The notes under the pieces are model-generated. The model saw only the letters and a program-made list of their open reading frames with translations. It was not told the DNA's origin and ran no database searches. A program made the translations under genes and the position numbers. A stretch of DNA of 64,000 nt from Acinetobacter celticus (GTDB lineage: Bacteria > Pseudomonadota > Gammaproteobacteria > Pseudomonadales > Moraxellaceae). This document shows positions 9,436 through 18,809 of the stretch, piece by piece. The stretch is from positions 43,650 through 107,649 of the forward strand of contig NZ_MBDL01000010.1 in NCBI RefSeq assembly GCF_001707755.1, given 5' to 3'. Position 1 is the stretch's first letter. Each line of letters starts with the position of its first letter.

Positions 9436-10044
9436 TTACAGCCAAGGATTATTTACTAAAACGGCACCATCATTTCGTTTTAGTAATACTTTCCCTGTAG
9501 AGCTTGCCCATTCTTTAAGTGCGACACCACCCTTTGGGGTTTGTAGTTGCACATCCAGTTTTAATTCAGTTTGTTCCAGCTGATGAAGCAATTGTTTGGC
9601 TTCATCTTTGGTCAAAAATTCCTCTTTCCGAATCAAAAGATCAATATCACTGTTTTCAGTTACAGTCTGAATACCTGTTGCCAACTCAAACCCGACGCTA
9701 CCTGTATATCCCCATGTCCAGTGTTTTTGATTCAATATGTTTTGAATCATCTGCAACTGGTTCATTAAATGTGGAAAACAGTCTAAGTCCACATTACTCA
9801 ATGCCTCTGGTTTTAACTGCTTAGTAATTGCAGAAACTGGCATTTGTGTCGCATACCGTTGATGTCTTGCTGTACCACGAATTCCAACTGCAATGACTGT
9901 AGGATCTGTTGTCGCACGGCGCACAACAACTGGTTGTCCTTGTGTAATAACCTCTGTAACCCATGTGGGCAAATCCGTTTCTAACAGATCAAGCGTCATA
10001 CCCCATAACAAGTCATGTGCTTGAAGTGGTGTTTCAGTCTGCAT
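9436..10044 (-). CDS. mdcG: Malonate decarboxylase holo-ACP synthase MdcG
   Basis: A 202-residue phosphoribosyl-dephospho-CoA transferase that attaches the 2'-(5''-triphosphoribosyl)-3'-dephospho-CoA group to MdcC. The nucleotidyltransferase core shows GSVGFELATG followed by SDIDLLI, with the metal-binding Asp pair. I place the start at the ATG at 10042-10044 (MQTETPLQ), which overlaps the end of mdcE by 11 bp and gives the usual family length; the open frame continues upstream but inside mdcE. Confidence 0.88.
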   Translation of the reverse strand: MQTETPLQAHDLLWGMTLDLLETDLPTWVTEVITQGQPVVVRRATTDPTVIAVGIRGTARHQRYATQMPVSAITKQLKPEALSNVDLDCFPHLMNQLQMIQNILNQKHWTWGYTGSVGFELATGIQTVTENSDIDLLIRKEEFLTKDEAKQLLHQLEQTELKLDVQLQTPKGGVALKEWASSTGKVLLKRNDGAVLVNNPWL

Positions 10045-10867
10045 ACCATTGCTCACGCAATAATTCACGTACTTTTTTCGAAGCTTGTCGGTTTTCACCA
10101 TGTAAGCGATGTTCAAGTCCTGTTGAAGCCGTGGCTTGAATGTCATTTAATGCGTGTAAAAATGCATTTTGAACAGATGCAATATCTTCAATTGTCGGTT
10201 GTTCAGGGTTCGCGACGGTTAAAAGGTCGGATAGCAAGCCTAATGTGGCATAGCTTTCAATGTCATAGGCCATAGGTGGAATATTTGCTGCAAGTTTTTC
10301 TAGCTCATCCACAGTACGCAGTGTCACACGGGCCGCCGACTCTTTCCCCATGGCATGCACCATAACACCTGTATCTTTAAGTGCAATGATACGATTTGCT
10401 TGGTAGCCATGTGCTAAAAATGCGCCTGACATTGACTTGCCAACCAATAAACTAATCACAGGGTGCCCTGCCAAACGTGCTCGCGCATAACTATCGACTG
10501 CACCTGCAAGCGCCTGATGAATACCAAAAAGTTCTTCACGGCGGCCATAAGCCTGACTTGGAACATCGACAATACATAAAATGGCACGTTTATGATCACG
10601 GCCTAGATCGGCTTGAATGGCATCATCCACAATTTTGGCTAAAGTCCAACCTTCCAACAATCCAACTTCACCACTTTGAGCACGTGGATAAAGATTGTGT
10701 TGGTATGGGACGACTGCTATAACACGCACCTTTTTTTCTGAAATTTGTCCATCTGCAACGCAAACAGACTCTACAGCATCTTTAATCTGGGCAAAATCAG
10801 CAGTGAGTGCCTTAAACCAATTCTGCCCACGTGTTGATGTTTTAACTGCATGTATATCCATATTCAT
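10034..10867 (-). CDS. mdcE: Malonate decarboxylase gamma subunit MdcE
   Basis: A 277-residue carboxyltransferase-fold protein, the decarboxylase part of the complex that works with MdcD. Visible features include LLVGKSMSGAFLAHGYQAN, an oxyanion-hole-type Gly-rich turn of crotonase-like subunits. The ATG overlaps the mdcD stop codon by 4 bp (ATGA), a classical coupling arrangement that matches the 1:1 stoichiometry expected for the D and E subunits. Confidence 0.9.
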   Translation of the reverse strand: MNMDIHAVKTSTRGQNWFKALTADFAQIKDAVESVCVADGQISEKKVRVIAVVPYQHNLYPRAQSGEVGLLEGWTLAKIVDDAIQADLGRDHKRAILCIVDVPSQAYGRREELFGIHQALAGAVDSYARARLAGHPVISLLVGKSMSGAFLAHGYQANRIIALKDTGVMVHAMGKESAARVTLRTVDELEKLAANIPPMAYDIESYATLGLLSDLLTVANPEQPTIEDIASVQNAFLHALNDIQATASTGLEHRLHGENRQASKKVRELLREQWYAD

Positions 10868-11715
10868 GCTTGTTCTCCTTGATATAAAGTTCGAACTTGA
10901 AGTGGTGTAGCCTGAACCGTAGTATCAACGCCCTGTAAGTGATTCAAATAAAAATCATAATTTGAGCTACGATGTAACTCTGGTTGCCCTTGAATTAAAT
11001 ACTGTAAAACTTGTTGCTGAATCTGCTGACGATCATCTTCAACATAGGCATCAACCAAGCCACTTGCGGCACGTTGCTGTCCACCAGTAATACTCCAAAT
11101 AAATGGTCGATCCTTCGAGTCATATTCTTGTACACCTGCTTCTTGCTCAATAACTTGTGGGCCATTTAGTCCTAAACGTCCTTCTTGGGTCATAATTAAA
11201 TAACTGCATAATGCAGCTGCAATTGACATGCCACCAAAACAACCAACACTTCCCGCAATAACGCCGATAACAGGTTGATATTGTCTAAGCGCTACTATTG
11301 CGGCTTGTATTTCTGCAATGGCAGCCAACCCTAAATTTGCTTCTTGTAACCGAACGCCACCTGTTTCAAGTAATAAAATAGCGGCAGTCGGAATTCCTTT
11401 AAGGTTATCTTCGACAGCAAGTTCTAATGCACCCGCAATTTTTGCACCGCCAACTTCGCCTAGGCTTCCACCCTGAAAATTACCTTCAATCGAAATAATA
11501 ACGACTGGTTTTTGCTGCAGTGTGCCTTTTGCAACCACGACACCATCATCCGCTTGTGGCACAATATTCTGCTTGGGTAGCCACGGCGACATCATTCGTG
11601 CAAAAGGATCTAATAACTCACGAAAGCTATTTTCATCTAATAATGCTTTGGCACGTTCTCGAGCACTCAGTTCAATAAAGCTTTTCTTAGCCAGTAAATT
11701 TTGTAAATCAGCCAC
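10864..11715 (-). CDS. mdcD: Malonate decarboxylase beta subunit MdcD
   Basis: A 283-residue carboxyltransferase-fold subunit related to acetyl-CoA carboxylase AccD. It has SIEGNFQGGSLGEVGG, LLLETGGVRLQEAN and the oxyanion segment GSVGCFGGMS. Together with MdcE it decarboxylates malonyl-S-ACP to acetyl-S-ACP. It overlaps mdcC upstream by 8 bp and mdcE downstream by 4 bp. Confidence 0.9.
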   Translation of the reverse strand: MADLQNLLAKKSFIELSARERAKALLDENSFRELLDPFARMMSPWLPKQNIVPQADDGVVVAKGTLQQKPVVIISIEGNFQGGSLGEVGGAKIAGALELAVEDNLKGIPTAAILLLETGGVRLQEANLGLAAIAEIQAAIVALRQYQPVIGVIAGSVGCFGGMSIAAALCSYLIMTQEGRLGLNGPQVIEQEAGVQEYDSKDRPFIWSITGGQQRAASGLVDAYVEDDRQQIQQQVLQYLIQGQPELHRSSNYDFYLNHLQGVDTTVQATPLQVRTLYQGEQA

Positions 11716-12007
11716 GGCTCACCTCCTCAAATGCTTGTTCTAAACGTAGGCGAACAACACCGGGTGTTGCACCAAAATCATGAATATCAATATGTACAGC
11801 TAACGGTTTTTGTTCAGCAAACATCCGCGCAAATAAATTTCCCCAACGCTTTGAACTACCATCAACTGAGGTGACAACTTGAATTGAAATTTTTCCTGTT
11901 GAATTGGGTTGCATTAAAACTTCTAAATCACCAGAACCGACACAACCAACCAATGCTTTTTTAGTGGGTGTACTACCCGCAGAAAATTCAAAATTAAGTG
12001 TTTCCAT
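11708..12007 (-). CDS. mdcC: Malonate decarboxylase acyl carrier protein MdcC
   Basis: A 99-residue acyl carrier protein (delta subunit). The segment CVGSGDLEVL near residue 22 carries the Ser expected to receive the triphosphoribosyl-dephospho-CoA group, as in related citrate lyase carrier proteins; HDFGATPGVVRLRLEQAFEE closes the fold. It starts 2 bp after mdcB and overlaps mdcD by 8 bp. Confidence 0.9.
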   Translation of the reverse strand: METLNFEFSAGSTPTKKALVGCVGSGDLEVLMQPNSTGKISIQVVTSVDGSSKRWGNLFARMFAEQKPLAVHIDIHDFGATPGVVRLRLEQAFEEVSRG

Positions 12008-12009
12008 GA

Positions 12010-12894
12010 CTACACATCCAATTTATTTTTAAAATAAAGTTGCTCAACACGATCAATAAATAATGTGGCTGCAAGTACATCGGCCACTCCACCGGGTGAG
12101 GCTCTTAAACGTAAAAGGTCTTGTTCTAAGAAATCAAATTCACGTTGTCCAGCGACAGTTGAATAACCGCCCAGTGCAAGCACCTTTTGAGCACCTTGCT
12201 GCATTCGCGCTAATCCTGCTTCTCCTGCACGGTATAAAACGCAGGTATCATCAAGCGTGGTCATCATGGCAAGCAAAGCATCTATTCGTGCGGTTGTTTC
12301 ATTGCCCTGTGTTTGACGACTTTTATACAGTTCAGGTAAGCCAAAACTCACAATTGCAGGAAAACCTTGCTGTGCTTGTGCCTTAGCACCACTTATACCT
12401 AAGGTTTTTTGAACTTGTTGACCATGACTGAGTGCCTGCTGGGGAATAAAACGATCTTCCAGTTGTGCAATTTTCCCTGCCAATTGACACAGTTCAATGG
12501 CTTGTACTGGTTTGGCATCTAAACTCCTCAATGCACTTGCTGTAACCATCAGTCCTAATGCCCAAATTGCGCCACGATGAGTATTCACCCCATGGGTTGT
12601 CTGTAACATGGTGGCTTCACCTAAACGACCAATTTCACCAATCGCTTCACGTAAGGCTTGTGAACAAGTTCTATGTTGAACAGCAGCCTGTGCCATTGCC
12701 ACAAACATCGGATGTAAACTGTGGGCTGAACGCTCCATTAACTCCAGTGTTAAATCATCGTGTGCACCGCTTCCACGTTGATCGACCAACGCAGGTTTTG
12801 GGGTTAAATTGACTTCTGCAACCAAAGCATCGACTGCAAAATCTGCAAGTAAAATACAATGTTGGCTAATATAGGATTGAACACGTGCATTCAT
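12010..12894 (-). CDS. mdcB: Triphosphoribosyl-dephospho-CoA synthase MdcB
   Basis: A 294-residue CitG-family enzyme that makes the prosthetic group precursor from ATP and dephospho-CoA. Family motifs LTPKPALVDQRGSGAH, GVNTHRGAIWALGL and ASPGGVADVLAATLF are all present. I place the start at ATG 12892-12894, which overlaps the TAA stop of mdcA by one base (TAATG), with GGAG inside the last mdcA codons as ribosome site. Confidence 0.9.
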   Translation of the reverse strand: MNARVQSYISQHCILLADFAVDALVAEVNLTPKPALVDQRGSGAHDDLTLELMERSAHSLHPMFVAMAQAAVQHRTCSQALREAIGEIGRLGEATMLQTTHGVNTHRGAIWALGLMVTASALRSLDAKPVQAIELCQLAGKIAQLEDRFIPQQALSHGQQVQKTLGISGAKAQAQQGFPAIVSFGLPELYKSRQTQGNETTARIDALLAMMTTLDDTCVLYRAGEAGLARMQQGAQKVLALGGYSTVAGQREFDFLEQDLLRLRASPGGVADVLAATLFIDRVEQLYFKNKLDV

Positions 12895-14573
12895 TACCAA
12901 CTCCTAAATTTTGCTGGAGGTTGATATAGCCCATCAGACCATGTCACAAGATCCGCAATATTTTTTGCAGCTAATAATTCACGTGTGGCATCGGTACGAC
13001 GAATACCTAGATCTTCAGGAAACACGACCAAGCCTTCACGTCTTAAACGTTCTGTTGTTTTAGGATTATGGTTTAAGCCAATTTCAGTTACTCCTGCAAC
13101 CGCAGCAATCATCTCCTGACGTTCTTCTAAACTTCTGGCTTTATACAGATATGCAATGCCTTCTTCGGTTAAAAGGTGTGTCACATCATCGCCATAAATC
13201 ATAATTGGAGCGAGAGGCATTCCTGCTTTTTTAGCAACTTCGACTGCATCTAAGGTATGTACAAAAGTCGGTTTGCCACCTTCTTGGAAGGTTTCCACCA
13301 TTTGTACAACCAGTTTTTTACCACGAGCAAGATAAGTATCCGTTTCTGTTGCACCTGAAGGACGCATATCTAACCATGCAGGCGTCGCATGACGTCGTCC
13401 ACGCGGATCATGTCCCATATTGGGTGCACCACCAAAGCCAGCTAAACGGCCTTTGGTTACTGTTGAAGAATGCCCACTGCCATCGACTTGTAAGGTTGCG
13501 CCAATAAATAAATCAACTGCATATTGTCCAGCCAGCTGACACATCATTCGATTTGAACGTAGAGAACCATCCCGCCCTGTAAAAAATACATCTGGTCGCG
13601 CCGCAACGTATTTTTCCATGCCCAGTTCTGTACCAAAACAATGCACGCTTTCCACCCAGCCACTTTCAATTGCAGGAATTAAGGTAGGATGAGGGTTGAG
13701 CGTCCAATTACGACAGATCTTGCCTTTTAAACCTAAAGACTCACCGTAAGTTGGTAAAATCAGTTCAATTGCCGCAGTATTAAAACCAATGCCATGATTC
13801 AACGACTGTACATTATGACGTTCATAAATCCCTCGAATCGCCATCATGGCCATTAAGATATGTACAGGCTTGATATGTTTAGGATCGCGGGTAAATAAAG
13901 GTTCAATATAAAAAGGCTTATCCGCCACAACCACAAAGTCGACCCAAGAAGCAGGAATATCGACCCGAGGTAAATCTTTGACGTCATCCACCAACTCATT
14001 AACCTGCACAATCACAATGCCATCACTAAAAGCTGCAGGTTCAATCAGTGCAGGAGTATCTTCTGTACTTGCTCCTGTATAAATATTACCTTCGCGATCT
14101 GCCATAAAACCTGCGGAAAGCACAACATTTGGAATTAAATCGACCAATAAGCGCGAATAGAGTTCAATATAGGTATGAATTGCACCAATTTCGAGTAGCC
14201 CATCTTCAACCAGCTGGCTAATGCGTAAACTTTGTGTACCGGCAAATGAAAAATCAAGCTTACGAGCAATGCCTTTTTCAAATAAATCCAGATGTTCTGG
14301 GCGCCCTACGCTTGGCATGATCATATGTAGGTCGTGTAAAATATCAGAGTTCGTTTGTGCCAATGAACGGGAAAGGAAATCGGCTTGTTTTTGGTTATTT
14401 CCTTCTAAAACAACGCGATCACCCGCCTTAATTAAGATTTCTAACACCTGAACAATATCTTGCGTTGGAATGACTACACCATTGGCATACTGATTGACCA
14501 TGTCTATTTTTAGTTGTTTGGCATGTCGCCGTGTATTCCATTTACGTTCTATGTTCTGAACCGAACCATCCAT
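12894..14573 (-). CDS. mdcA: Malonate decarboxylase alpha subunit MdcA
   Basis: A 559-residue acetyl-S-ACP:malonate ACP transferase, the first and largest subunit. It exchanges acetyl for malonyl on the carrier protein, closing the catalytic cycle. Segments such as RKLDFSFAGTQSLRIS, FMADREGNIYTGAS and GGAPNMGHDPRGRRHATP fit the family. The start is taken at ATG 14571-14573 (MDGSVQ), with AGGA ten bases upstream, because the usual length is about 550; the open frame runs 23 codons further. It is the promoter-proximal gene of the operon. Confidence 0.92.
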   Translation of the reverse strand: MDGSVQNIERKWNTRRHAKQLKIDMVNQYANGVVIPTQDIVQVLEILIKAGDRVVLEGNNQKQADFLSRSLAQTNSDILHDLHMIMPSVGRPEHLDLFEKGIARKLDFSFAGTQSLRISQLVEDGLLEIGAIHTYIELYSRLLVDLIPNVVLSAGFMADREGNIYTGASTEDTPALIEPAAFSDGIVIVQVNELVDDVKDLPRVDIPASWVDFVVVADKPFYIEPLFTRDPKHIKPVHILMAMMAIRGIYERHNVQSLNHGIGFNTAAIELILPTYGESLGLKGKICRNWTLNPHPTLIPAIESGWVESVHCFGTELGMEKYVAARPDVFFTGRDGSLRSNRMMCQLAGQYAVDLFIGATLQVDGSGHSSTVTKGRLAGFGGAPNMGHDPRGRRHATPAWLDMRPSGATETDTYLARGKKLVVQMVETFQEGGKPTFVHTLDAVEVAKKAGMPLAPIMIYGDDVTHLLTEEGIAYLYKARSLEERQEMIAAVAGVTEIGLNHNPKTTERLRREGLVVFPEDLGIRRTDATRELLAAKNIADLVTWSDGLYQPPAKFRSW

Positions 14574-15047
14574 GTCATTTATCCTAATTCTGTATTTTGA
14601 TCTAAGCCTATAAGAGCCTTTTCTGAGTCTTTGATCAATCAACCTTAAACCACATTCATTAACATGAGGTTAATGTTTAAATTAAATACAAGGTTTTAAT
14701 TGGTATGTTTTTAGAATGATGCTGGTTATTTAATTTAGGACAGTTTTAATGAGATATGTTGGTTTGAAAAATTATCGTATGACCAATCTTGTTTTTATCT
14801 AATGAAGATACTCAATATCAATCATTTTAAAATTGACTAAACGTAACTATCCCTCCATTTTAAAAATATTTTCTTCTTCCCAAGCACGAACAATAGTATT
14901 TGGGAGAAATGAATCACACAAAACACTTAACTTATTATTCAAAATTCGTTACAAAATGCAATGTTAGCTCATCAGAAAGAAATGTAATAATTCAACACCA
15001 TTCCATACTTTCATTTATTGAACTGTCATACAAAAAGGATAAAAAAA
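14574..15047. promoter_or_regulatory. Divergent upstream region of the malonate operon and the carbonic anhydrase gene
   Basis: A 474-bp gap between two genes that diverge. It must carry the promoter of the mdc operon (minus) and of the carbonic anhydrase gene (plus), and probably the MdcR operator. I see no clear LysR-type T-N11-A dyad that I would defend, and no conserved small gene. The ribosome site of the carbonic anhydrase gene (AAAAAGGAT) lies at 15032-15040. Confidence 0.5.
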
Positions 15048-15644
15048 ATGATAACTTGGCAAGAATCATTAGCCGTTTTAAAAAATGGAAATAAACGATT
15101 CATTCAAAATAAAATGCATGACATTTTACAACACGATTTAAAATTGCTCTCTGAAACTCAAAACCCACATACAGTGATTCTATGTTGTTCGGACTCAAGA
15201 GTATCCCCAGACATAATTTTTGATCAAAGTCTTGGAAATTTATTTGTTATTCAAAATGCAGGTAATGTCAGTGATACCTCAGTTTTTGGAAGTATTCAAT
15301 ATGCAATTCAACACTTAAAAACACCACTCATTATCGTGCTCGGCCATACATGTTGTGGTGCAGTAACTGCTTCTCATCAAAATAAAAAAATTAAAGGGCC
15401 TTTACAAGATCTTATGACATTCATTGATGACAATATTATTTTGGATGGCACCATTGAAGATTCTATTAAAAATCACACTCTAGTCACGGCGAAAAAGCTT
15501 AATGAGGCACTAAATCTACATCAGTCTAAAATTGAGCAAGATACACAGGTCATTCCTGCTATTTATGATATTTCTAATGGTCACATAGTATGGCTTAATT
15601 TAGGTGGAGAAAACAATGTTACGCCAGATTTAAATTGCACATAA
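15048..15644 (+). CDS. Beta-class carbonic anhydrase
   Basis: A 198-residue beta-carbonic anhydrase interconverting CO2 and bicarbonate. Zinc ligands are visible: CSDSR (Cys and the Asp-Arg dyad) near residue 45 and HTCCG (His and Cys, HxxC) near residue 100. GNLFVIQNAGN and ATASHQ-like segments fit the fold. The start is ATG 15048 with AAAAAGGAT upstream. It diverges from the malonate operon, whose decarboxylase releases CO2; a functional link is possible but not shown. The next gene starts about 150 bp downstream. Confidence 0.9.
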   Translation: MITWQESLAVLKNGNKRFIQNKMHDILQHDLKLLSETQNPHTVILCCSDSRVSPDIIFDQSLGNLFVIQNAGNVSDTSVFGSIQYAIQHLKTPLIIVLGHTCCGAVTASHQNKKIKGPLQDLMTFIDDNIILDGTIEDSIKNHTLVTAKKLNEALNLHQSKIEQDTQVIPAIYDISNGHIVWLNLGGENNVTPDLNCT

Positions 15645-15791
15645 AAACCGTATAACCAAATGATATTTATAATAATAAAAATAATTAGGTAAAAATTTAC
15701 ATACACTACTTAAAGTAATGTAAAAGATACTTTTCATCATAAATTACTGCTGTATGATTAAGTTTGAACTTCAAAAATACGGTACAGCACA

Positions 15792-16112
15792 ATGAAAAAA
15801 ATAGGTTTTATTGTATTAAGCCTGATTTGCTTATCTTCCTCTACTTTCGCTAGCTCAGCCAGTTCATGGAAAAAGCATAATCAGAGCATTAAATCGGCAT
15901 GTCTCAAAGTAAGTCAGCTAAAAAATACTAAGGTTGTGAGTGATATTATGACATTTGATGATCGCGTCGGATATTCTGCCGTTATTTTAGAAGGTCACTA
16001 CCCTCAAGCACACATGAAAAACCAACGAGGAAGAGAGTTATGTTTGTGGCAACGATCTACCCAAAAAGCCTCTGTTACAGAAGCAGATACGCTATTACAA
16101 TCAAAGAAATAG
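15792..16112 (+). CDS. Small secreted protein, unknown function
   Basis: A 106-residue protein with a typical signal peptide (MKK, then a hydrophobic core, cleavage near Phe-Ala-Ser about residue 20). The mature part has two cysteines, in SACLKVSQ and ELCLWQR, likely to form one disulfide, and ends in a polar tail. I do not recognise the family. It lies 68 bp before a PliG-type lysozyme inhibitor gene and both are small periplasmic proteins, so a related role at the envelope is possible. That is inference from position only. Confidence 0.6.
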   Translation: MKKIGFIVLSLICLSSSTFASSASSWKKHNQSIKSACLKVSQLKNTKVVSDIMTFDDRVGYSAVILEGHYPQAHMKNQRGRELCLWQRSTQKASVTEADTLLQSKK

Positions 16113-16180
16113 ATACATCATCAAACAAAGTAAGATATAAAAAATGATAGTATAACCCCATTATTACTAGGGATAATAAA

Positions 16181-16597
16181 ATGAAAAATGTTTTTAAAAC
16201 TGCCATTTTAGTTACGTTCGTTGCCTTAAGTTCTACTTCTGTATTTGCAAAAATTATAGAAAATCCTATCGTTTTTAAAAAAGGAAGCTATGGTACAAAC
16301 TTAAAAGGAACGTTCAAAGGCGATGATGAGGCACGATACACTCTGCATGCCAAAGCTGGCCAACAATTAAAATTTAAGATAAAAAGTACCAAAAATTTAG
16401 CCTATCTCAACATTTATGCACCTGAAGACAAACCGGGTAGCGCTGAGGCGATTTTAAAGGGTGCTATTGTGGGTTCAACTGGCGAAATTACTTTGCCTGA
16501 AACAGGTCAATATACGCTTCAGCTTTACCAAATGCGTAATACAGCACGGCGCGGAGAAATTGTAAATTATAATATTGAGCTTAAAATCATCAATTAA
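16181..16597 (+). CDS. PliG-type inhibitor of g-type lysozyme (putative)
   Basis: A 138-residue periplasmic protein with a signal peptide cleaved near VFAK (about residue 23). The mature part resembles E. coli PliG (YcgK): a beta-sandwich pattern with KKGSYGTNLKG near the start, the segment YTLHAKAGQQLKFKI, and the conserved loop YQMRNTARRGE near the C-terminus, matching LQTRNDARK in PliG. Such proteins protect Gram-negative cells from goose-type lysozymes of hosts or competitors. Assignment is by recalled similarity; the same fold also occurs in pre-peptidase C-terminal domains, which is the main alternative. Confidence 0.65.
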   Translation: MKNVFKTAILVTFVALSSTSVFAKIIENPIVFKKGSYGTNLKGTFKGDDEARYTLHAKAGQQLKFKIKSTKNLAYLNIYAPEDKPGSAEAILKGAIVGSTGEITLPETGQYTLQLYQMRNTARRGEIVNYNIELKIIN

Positions 16598-16853
16598 CAT
16601 TGCCTAAACCTAACTGGGTCTAAATGGAATTTTCGATATTTTTCATTAAGCCAAGAAATTTGTTCGTTAAGATTCACTATTTGTGAGTCTTTTTATTTCC
16701 AATAATCGGTATTTTTTTAATGCCTATTCAAATTTTTTTGGCTTTACAAATAACGAAGTAATTTTTATATGATAAGGTTTATCCAATATCAAAAACGATT
16801 TCCGTATTCGTAATTTCATTTTATAAAATGTCCTTTTAAAGGAGTTCGGTTTC

Positions 16854-18071
16854 ATGCTTAAACTGAGAAAAAATCTTCAAAAATTTGCATTAAGTTGTTT
16901 TATTCTAAGTTGTGGCTCAGCCACCATTGCACAAACGATTAATTCTGCCCCCCCAAATGCGATTTCCAACATTAAAATAGCCGCTACAAAACCGGGCACT
17001 CTCTTATCCATTCAAGCACAAGAACCATCCTTATTACTAAGCCATGCAGCGCAACGATATTTAATCACTTATCGTAGTCGAGGCGTCAACAACGAGCCTA
17101 TTGTAACTTCTGGATATATCGTGCTTCCTAAAGGTCAAAGTCCTAAAGGTGGTTGGCCGATTATCGCTTGGGCGCACGGAACCACGGGTGTTGCTGACAC
17201 ATGTGCTCCTTCTGGAGATTACCAAAACGGGCCAGTTAACTCTTACCAAAATGTGGCTGAAAAAGCCTTAAATGCGTGGCTTGCTAAAGGGTATGCAGTC
17301 GTTGCAACTGATTATCAAGGACTGGGCACACCCGGTGGACATCCTTATATGAATGCTGTGAGTCAACTTCATACAGTAGTCGATAGTGTTCGCGCCTTAC
17401 ATTCATTTAAACCTAAAAGTTTTAGTAAAACTTGGTATGTGATGGGTCATAGTCAAGGCGGTGCAGCTGCATTGACTGTCGCTGCTTATGGACAAAAAGA
17501 TGCGCCAGAATACAATTTAGCAGGAGCCATAGCACTTGCTCCGGGTGGTTATAAATATGAAGGCATTGCCGAATATGTAGAAGAAAATCCAAAACCTGCT
17601 GTCAATGTTGTCGCGTTCTTTCCTATTGTGTTGTTAGGTGCCGAAGCGGCCGATCCTACATTGTCTCCAGATCATTTGGTCAGTAAAGAAATGCAGGTTA
17701 TTTTAAATAGTGGCCGAAGTCGGTGCTTATCCGAATTACAAACAGATTTAAAAAAACCACCTGAGTCTATCTTCAAGCCGAATGCAAATTTAGCACCATT
17801 AATTGCTTATCTTAAAAAGCAATCTATTGAATACATGACACCCACTGTCCCACTTATGATTGTTCAAGGTACTCAAGATCAACTGGTTGATTATCATGGA
17901 ACATATGCATATTACCAACAGCAATGTAAAGCAGGAAAATCCATCAACTATCACCCACTTCCAAATGGCGACCATCGTGACTCTTTACGCCAAAGTGAGT
18001 TTTTAATTGGAGATTTTATCAATGCCGTTGAACAAAAACGTAAAATAAGCACATGTGGACAAACACAATAA
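16854..18071 (+). CDS. Secreted alpha/beta hydrolase, lipase family
   Basis: A 405-residue exported serine hydrolase. A signal peptide ends near ATIAQ (about residue 27). The oxyanion region WAHGTTG is near residue 107 and the nucleophile elbow GHSQGG near residue 199; the acid is probably Asp in QGTQDQLVDY and the base His in NGDHRDSL, giving a complete triad. Four cysteines in the mature part may form disulfides. It resembles secretory lipases and feruloyl-esterase-like hydrolases; substrate is unknown. AAAGGAG upstream of the ATG is a strong ribosome site. Confidence 0.85.
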   Translation: MLKLRKNLQKFALSCFILSCGSATIAQTINSAPPNAISNIKIAATKPGTLLSIQAQEPSLLLSHAAQRYLITYRSRGVNNEPIVTSGYIVLPKGQSPKGGWPIIAWAHGTTGVADTCAPSGDYQNGPVNSYQNVAEKALNAWLAKGYAVVATDYQGLGTPGGHPYMNAVSQLHTVVDSVRALHSFKPKSFSKTWYVMGHSQGGAAALTVAAYGQKDAPEYNLAGAIALAPGGYKYEGIAEYVEENPKPAVNVVAFFPIVLLGAEAADPTLSPDHLVSKEMQVILNSGRSRCLSELQTDLKKPPESIFKPNANLAPLIAYLKKQSIEYMTPTVPLMIVQGTQDQLVDYHGTYAYYQQQCKAGKSINYHPLPNGDHRDSLRQSEFLIGDFINAVEQKRKISTCGQTQ

Positions 18072-18314
18072 TTATATTGTGTACAAGTCGTTGAGCTGTG
18101 TAGGCGAAGGTTAGAATGCACAGCTCATAATAAATGATGATCTCGTCGGCAAAAACGTAAAATAATGATATGGTCAAATAAAGGGAAAGGTTTTAGATGA
18201 GCAGTTTTTAAATGAATACTGTCATATCATCAAAATACCCCTATTCAAATTACTAATTCAGTTATACAACTTCCCAAAAAAAACCATCTAAACTAAATTG
18301 TGGACAAATCATTT

Positions 18315-18644
18315 ATGCTAAAAGTCATTGCTCAAGATTTTATTCACCTTGAACATATTGAGCGTGTTATGCCTTTATATAAAGAACTCGTTGAGAAAAC
18401 AAAAACTGAACCAAGATGTATTTCCTATGAGCTTTTTATTGATCAAAAGGACTCTGGGCATTTTATATTTATAGAAGAATGGCCTGACCGAGCAGCCTTA
18501 GATGCACATTGTGAAACTGAACATTTTAAAAGGTTAGTTCCTCTGATTAATCAGTACCAAAGAGCCTCTGGAACGTATTTACTTATGGATGCATTTTGTA
18601 ATTCGAATTATAAAATTTTAGATTCAGAGGTGGAACAACGATAA
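18315..18644 (+). CDS. Putative quinol monooxygenase (ABM domain)
   Basis: A 109-residue antibiotic-biosynthesis-monooxygenase fold protein similar to YgiN. The pattern is a ferredoxin-like alpha+beta barrel with EPRCISYELF, FIFIEEWPDRAALDAH and CETEHFKRL, the usual conserved blocks. Such cofactor-free proteins form dimers and oxidise quinols or related aromatics. A GTG start five codons upstream (18300) is also possible; neither has a convincing ribosome site. It stands alone between the hydrolase and the urea transporter. Confidence 0.75.
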   Translation: MLKVIAQDFIHLEHIERVMPLYKELVEKTKTEPRCISYELFIDQKDSGHFIFIEEWPDRAALDAHCETEHFKRLVPLINQYQRASGTYLLMDAFCNSNYKILDSEVEQR

Positions 18645-18809
18645 GGGTTTACCTGACCACCACTTATGGAAATTTGATTCATTTAATAATGTGCTGAATT
18701 TCGTTTATAAAACAAGCTCAAACTTGGTACGGGTAACGTAAAAGCTCTGGTTAAGTTGTAGACTACACTTCATTGAGATTCAACAATGAAAATTTGACGG
18801 TATGTATAA

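Noticed and set aside
18072..18299. Sequence resembling the end of the hydrolase gene (CAAAAACGTAAAATAA occurs twice)
   Set aside because: Only about 16 bases match exactly; too short to claim a duplication.
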